From positions 162,026 through 226,025 of the forward strand of contig JAUCBJ010008795.1 of NCBI GenBank assembly GCA_032718475.1: a stretch of DNA of 64,000 nt, read 5' to 3'. This document shows positions 62,766-64,000 of the stretch, one piece after another. The position numbers and the translations under genes were made by a program. The notes under the pieces are model-generated. The model saw only the letters and a program-made list of their open reading frames with translations, did not search any database and was not told where the DNA came from. Numbering within the stretch: position 1 is the stretch's first letter; every line of letters begins with the position of its first letter. The stretch comes from Nemertoderma westbladi. Its lineage: Eukaryota > Xenacoelomorpha > Nemertodermatida > Nemertodermatidae.

Positions 62766-63048
62766 TACATATATAAATATATGTGAGATATACTCTAAGT
62801 ATTTATTGAACAGTCAGAAATTAATAAATAAATGAGGTTGTTTTTATCTGTGAGATAATGTTCGGTAAATTTCTCCCAACTTGCGGGCCCCTTCCAACTT
62901 ACGGGGCCCCGGCAGCTGCCCCTGTCCCCCCCCCCCCCCCCCCCCCCTTAATCCGTCCCTGCTGTTGGGTCGTTCAGTCAGCGGTGTACCGCTGGCCCTG
63001 CGGTACACCGCGCGGTGTACCGTTCCGTTGGATGTGAACGGGCCTTAA

Positions 63049-64000
63049 GGTTACTGGCCGGCTACCGTGTACCACGTATAGTTATACCACGCAATGATAT
63101 TGATGTATCATTTACGATATGCATCGTGTGAGTCGTTACCCTGGAGACGAATGTCTAGACTACAATATAGAGCAGTTTACAGTGAATGGCTTTTGTAACC
63201 AAATATAAATTTCCTATCTGCAAACATATGTTGTTGCGTTGCGTGGAAGACCGGAACAAAATTATTCGGGAAGAACGGCTCTCAGTCCATAGCTGATGAT
63301 AATCGATCGCTTTATTAAAATATTCCGTTTATGTATCCTATTCTTATGGGTTCAATTAGTGGGGGAGGGGGGGGGGGGGGTATCTCCTACACAAGCTAGT
63401 CGATATGAATAATGGATACAATATACTGTATTAATTAAAGCCTTGACAGTTGCAAATGCCGCTATCAAATGCTTTCACACTTAGTTGTCACAACTCAATT
63501 GTTTTTGCCATTGCGTTGGATGGAATGGTAATTGATGATAGAAACCGTACTATAAAGTATCAGACAGGGAGTAAAATTCCGTGAACAGGAGTGCACACAG
63601 CTGCCATACTATAGCACCTCAGGGTACTATAATTATTACGCCAACCGATGAGATAAGTGCCTAACGAATATGATGATGTACAAACGCCCAGGTGTAGTAT
63701 AATGTTAACAATCTGTGGGGAATATCGGTAATTATTGATTTATTGAGCGAGGCAATCGCAAAACGAGGCCACTCAACGGTAAAGGGTAAATAAGCATTGT
63801 ATCTCTGTCGTAGTACTGTAGGTTGGATTTACTGCATCAGCAAGGTATATATATTAGTTAGCTTCTAGTACTCCTGTCTCTTTAGAGAAGAGCTCTAACT
63901 TTACCCAGGGGCTTTCACTATAATCAGTAAAGAAACACAATCATAAATTCTGTTATACTACCAGTTTCCACACTACAACCTCCGAATGTATCTGTAAATT
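63049..64000. other. Right edge of window, no gene seen
   Basis: Unique-looking DNA with a G-rich run at 63360-63380 (gtgggggaggggggg). No coding region, repeat array or RNA gene is supported. Confidence 0.5.

Larger units (their letters stand above)
53084..62961. mobile_element. 9.9-kb hAT-type element, non-autonomous or decayed
   Basis: The ends cagggacggatta (53084-53096) and taatccgtccctg (62949-62961) are exact inverted repeats. They are flanked by a perfect 8-bp duplication ctgttggg (53076-53083 and 62962-62969). CAG-starting ends with 8-bp duplications define the hAT superfamily. C runs and caactt(a/g)cggggcccc-like motifs lie near both ends. No transposase-like frame survives in 9.9 kb. 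The interior is AT-rich and holds a satellite of about 147 bp, two LINE copies, a 466-bp element and many CCATAAG motifs. It is inserted in the TTAA MITE, so it is younger than that element and older than its own contents that show foreign ends. Confidence 0.8.
52937..63044. mobile_element. TTAA-flanked MITE, split by a 9.9-kb hAT element
   Basis: The ends gccccgttcacacccaacgg (52937) and ccgttggatgtgaacgggcc (63025-63044) are near-perfect inverted repeats, each next to TTAA (52933-52936 and 63045-63048). Without the hAT insertion and one copy of its 8-bp duplication, the element is about 222 bp. Its interior carries palindromes: gcggtaaac/gtttaccgc on the left, gcggtgtaccgc/gcggtacaccgc on the right. 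TTAA targets occur in piggyBac and Kolobok types; the G/C-starting end is less like piggyBac than the element at 6383. Confidence 0.75.

Overview
This window is intergenic, repeat-dominated nuclear DNA from a eukaryote, almost certainly an animal. The evidence is non-LTR retrotransposon remnants, nested DNA transposons with clean target-site duplications, SINE-like tRNA heads, long satellites, high A+T and the absence of any operon-like gene packing. The palindrome TAGGCCTA recurs in unrelated places, which I associate loosely with marine invertebrates such as echinoderms or hemichordates; the sequence alone does not fix the taxon. No host gene can be named. Two weak minus-strand exon candidates (2388-2693 and 52561-52878) are listed with low confidence. 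Layout, left part: 1-1278 is the 3' part of an RTE-like LINE with a frameshifted reverse transcriptase and an AGT-rich tail, followed by a 14-bp minisatellite. 2-10 kb is mostly unannotatable AT-rich DNA with two tRNA-like Pol III heads, several hairpins (one an 88-nt near-perfect one) and a 1.2-kb piggyBac-like element (6383-7607). At 7.65-8.09 kb a LINE fragment appears to have seeded a local tandem array. 10.45-11.22 kb is a 48-bp minisatellite. 12.1-12.5 kb is another RTE-like fragment. At 13.8-15.4 kb a LINE copy is split by a 1145-bp element whose inverted ends are tandem arrays and which has a perfect 9-bp target duplication. Centre: 15587-46586 (31 kb, nearly half the window) is one satellite with a 35-bp unit, about 885 copies, a 41-bp variant and higher-order organisation (175-bp groups and multi-kilobase blocks repeated at 2694 and 3183 bp). 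Its minus strand lacks stop triplets in every frame of the consensus unit, so long meaningless open frames appear. Right part: a 1041-bp MULE-like element with about 220-bp inverted repeats (47277-48317), arrays of 53 bp, perfect 40 bp and about 78 bp, then a transposon nest. A small TTAA-flanked MITE (52937-63044) is split by a 9.9-kb hAT-type element (53084-62961, 8-bp duplication). The hAT contains a roughly 147-bp satellite, two adjacent LINE copies, a 466-bp element with GGACCGAATT repeats, and about 20 copies of a CCATAAG motif. The parts do not work together as a pathway; they record successive insertions and local amplifications. The most unusual features are the 35-bp satellite hierarchy, the elements with tandem-array ends, and the minisatellite derived from LINE coding sequence.
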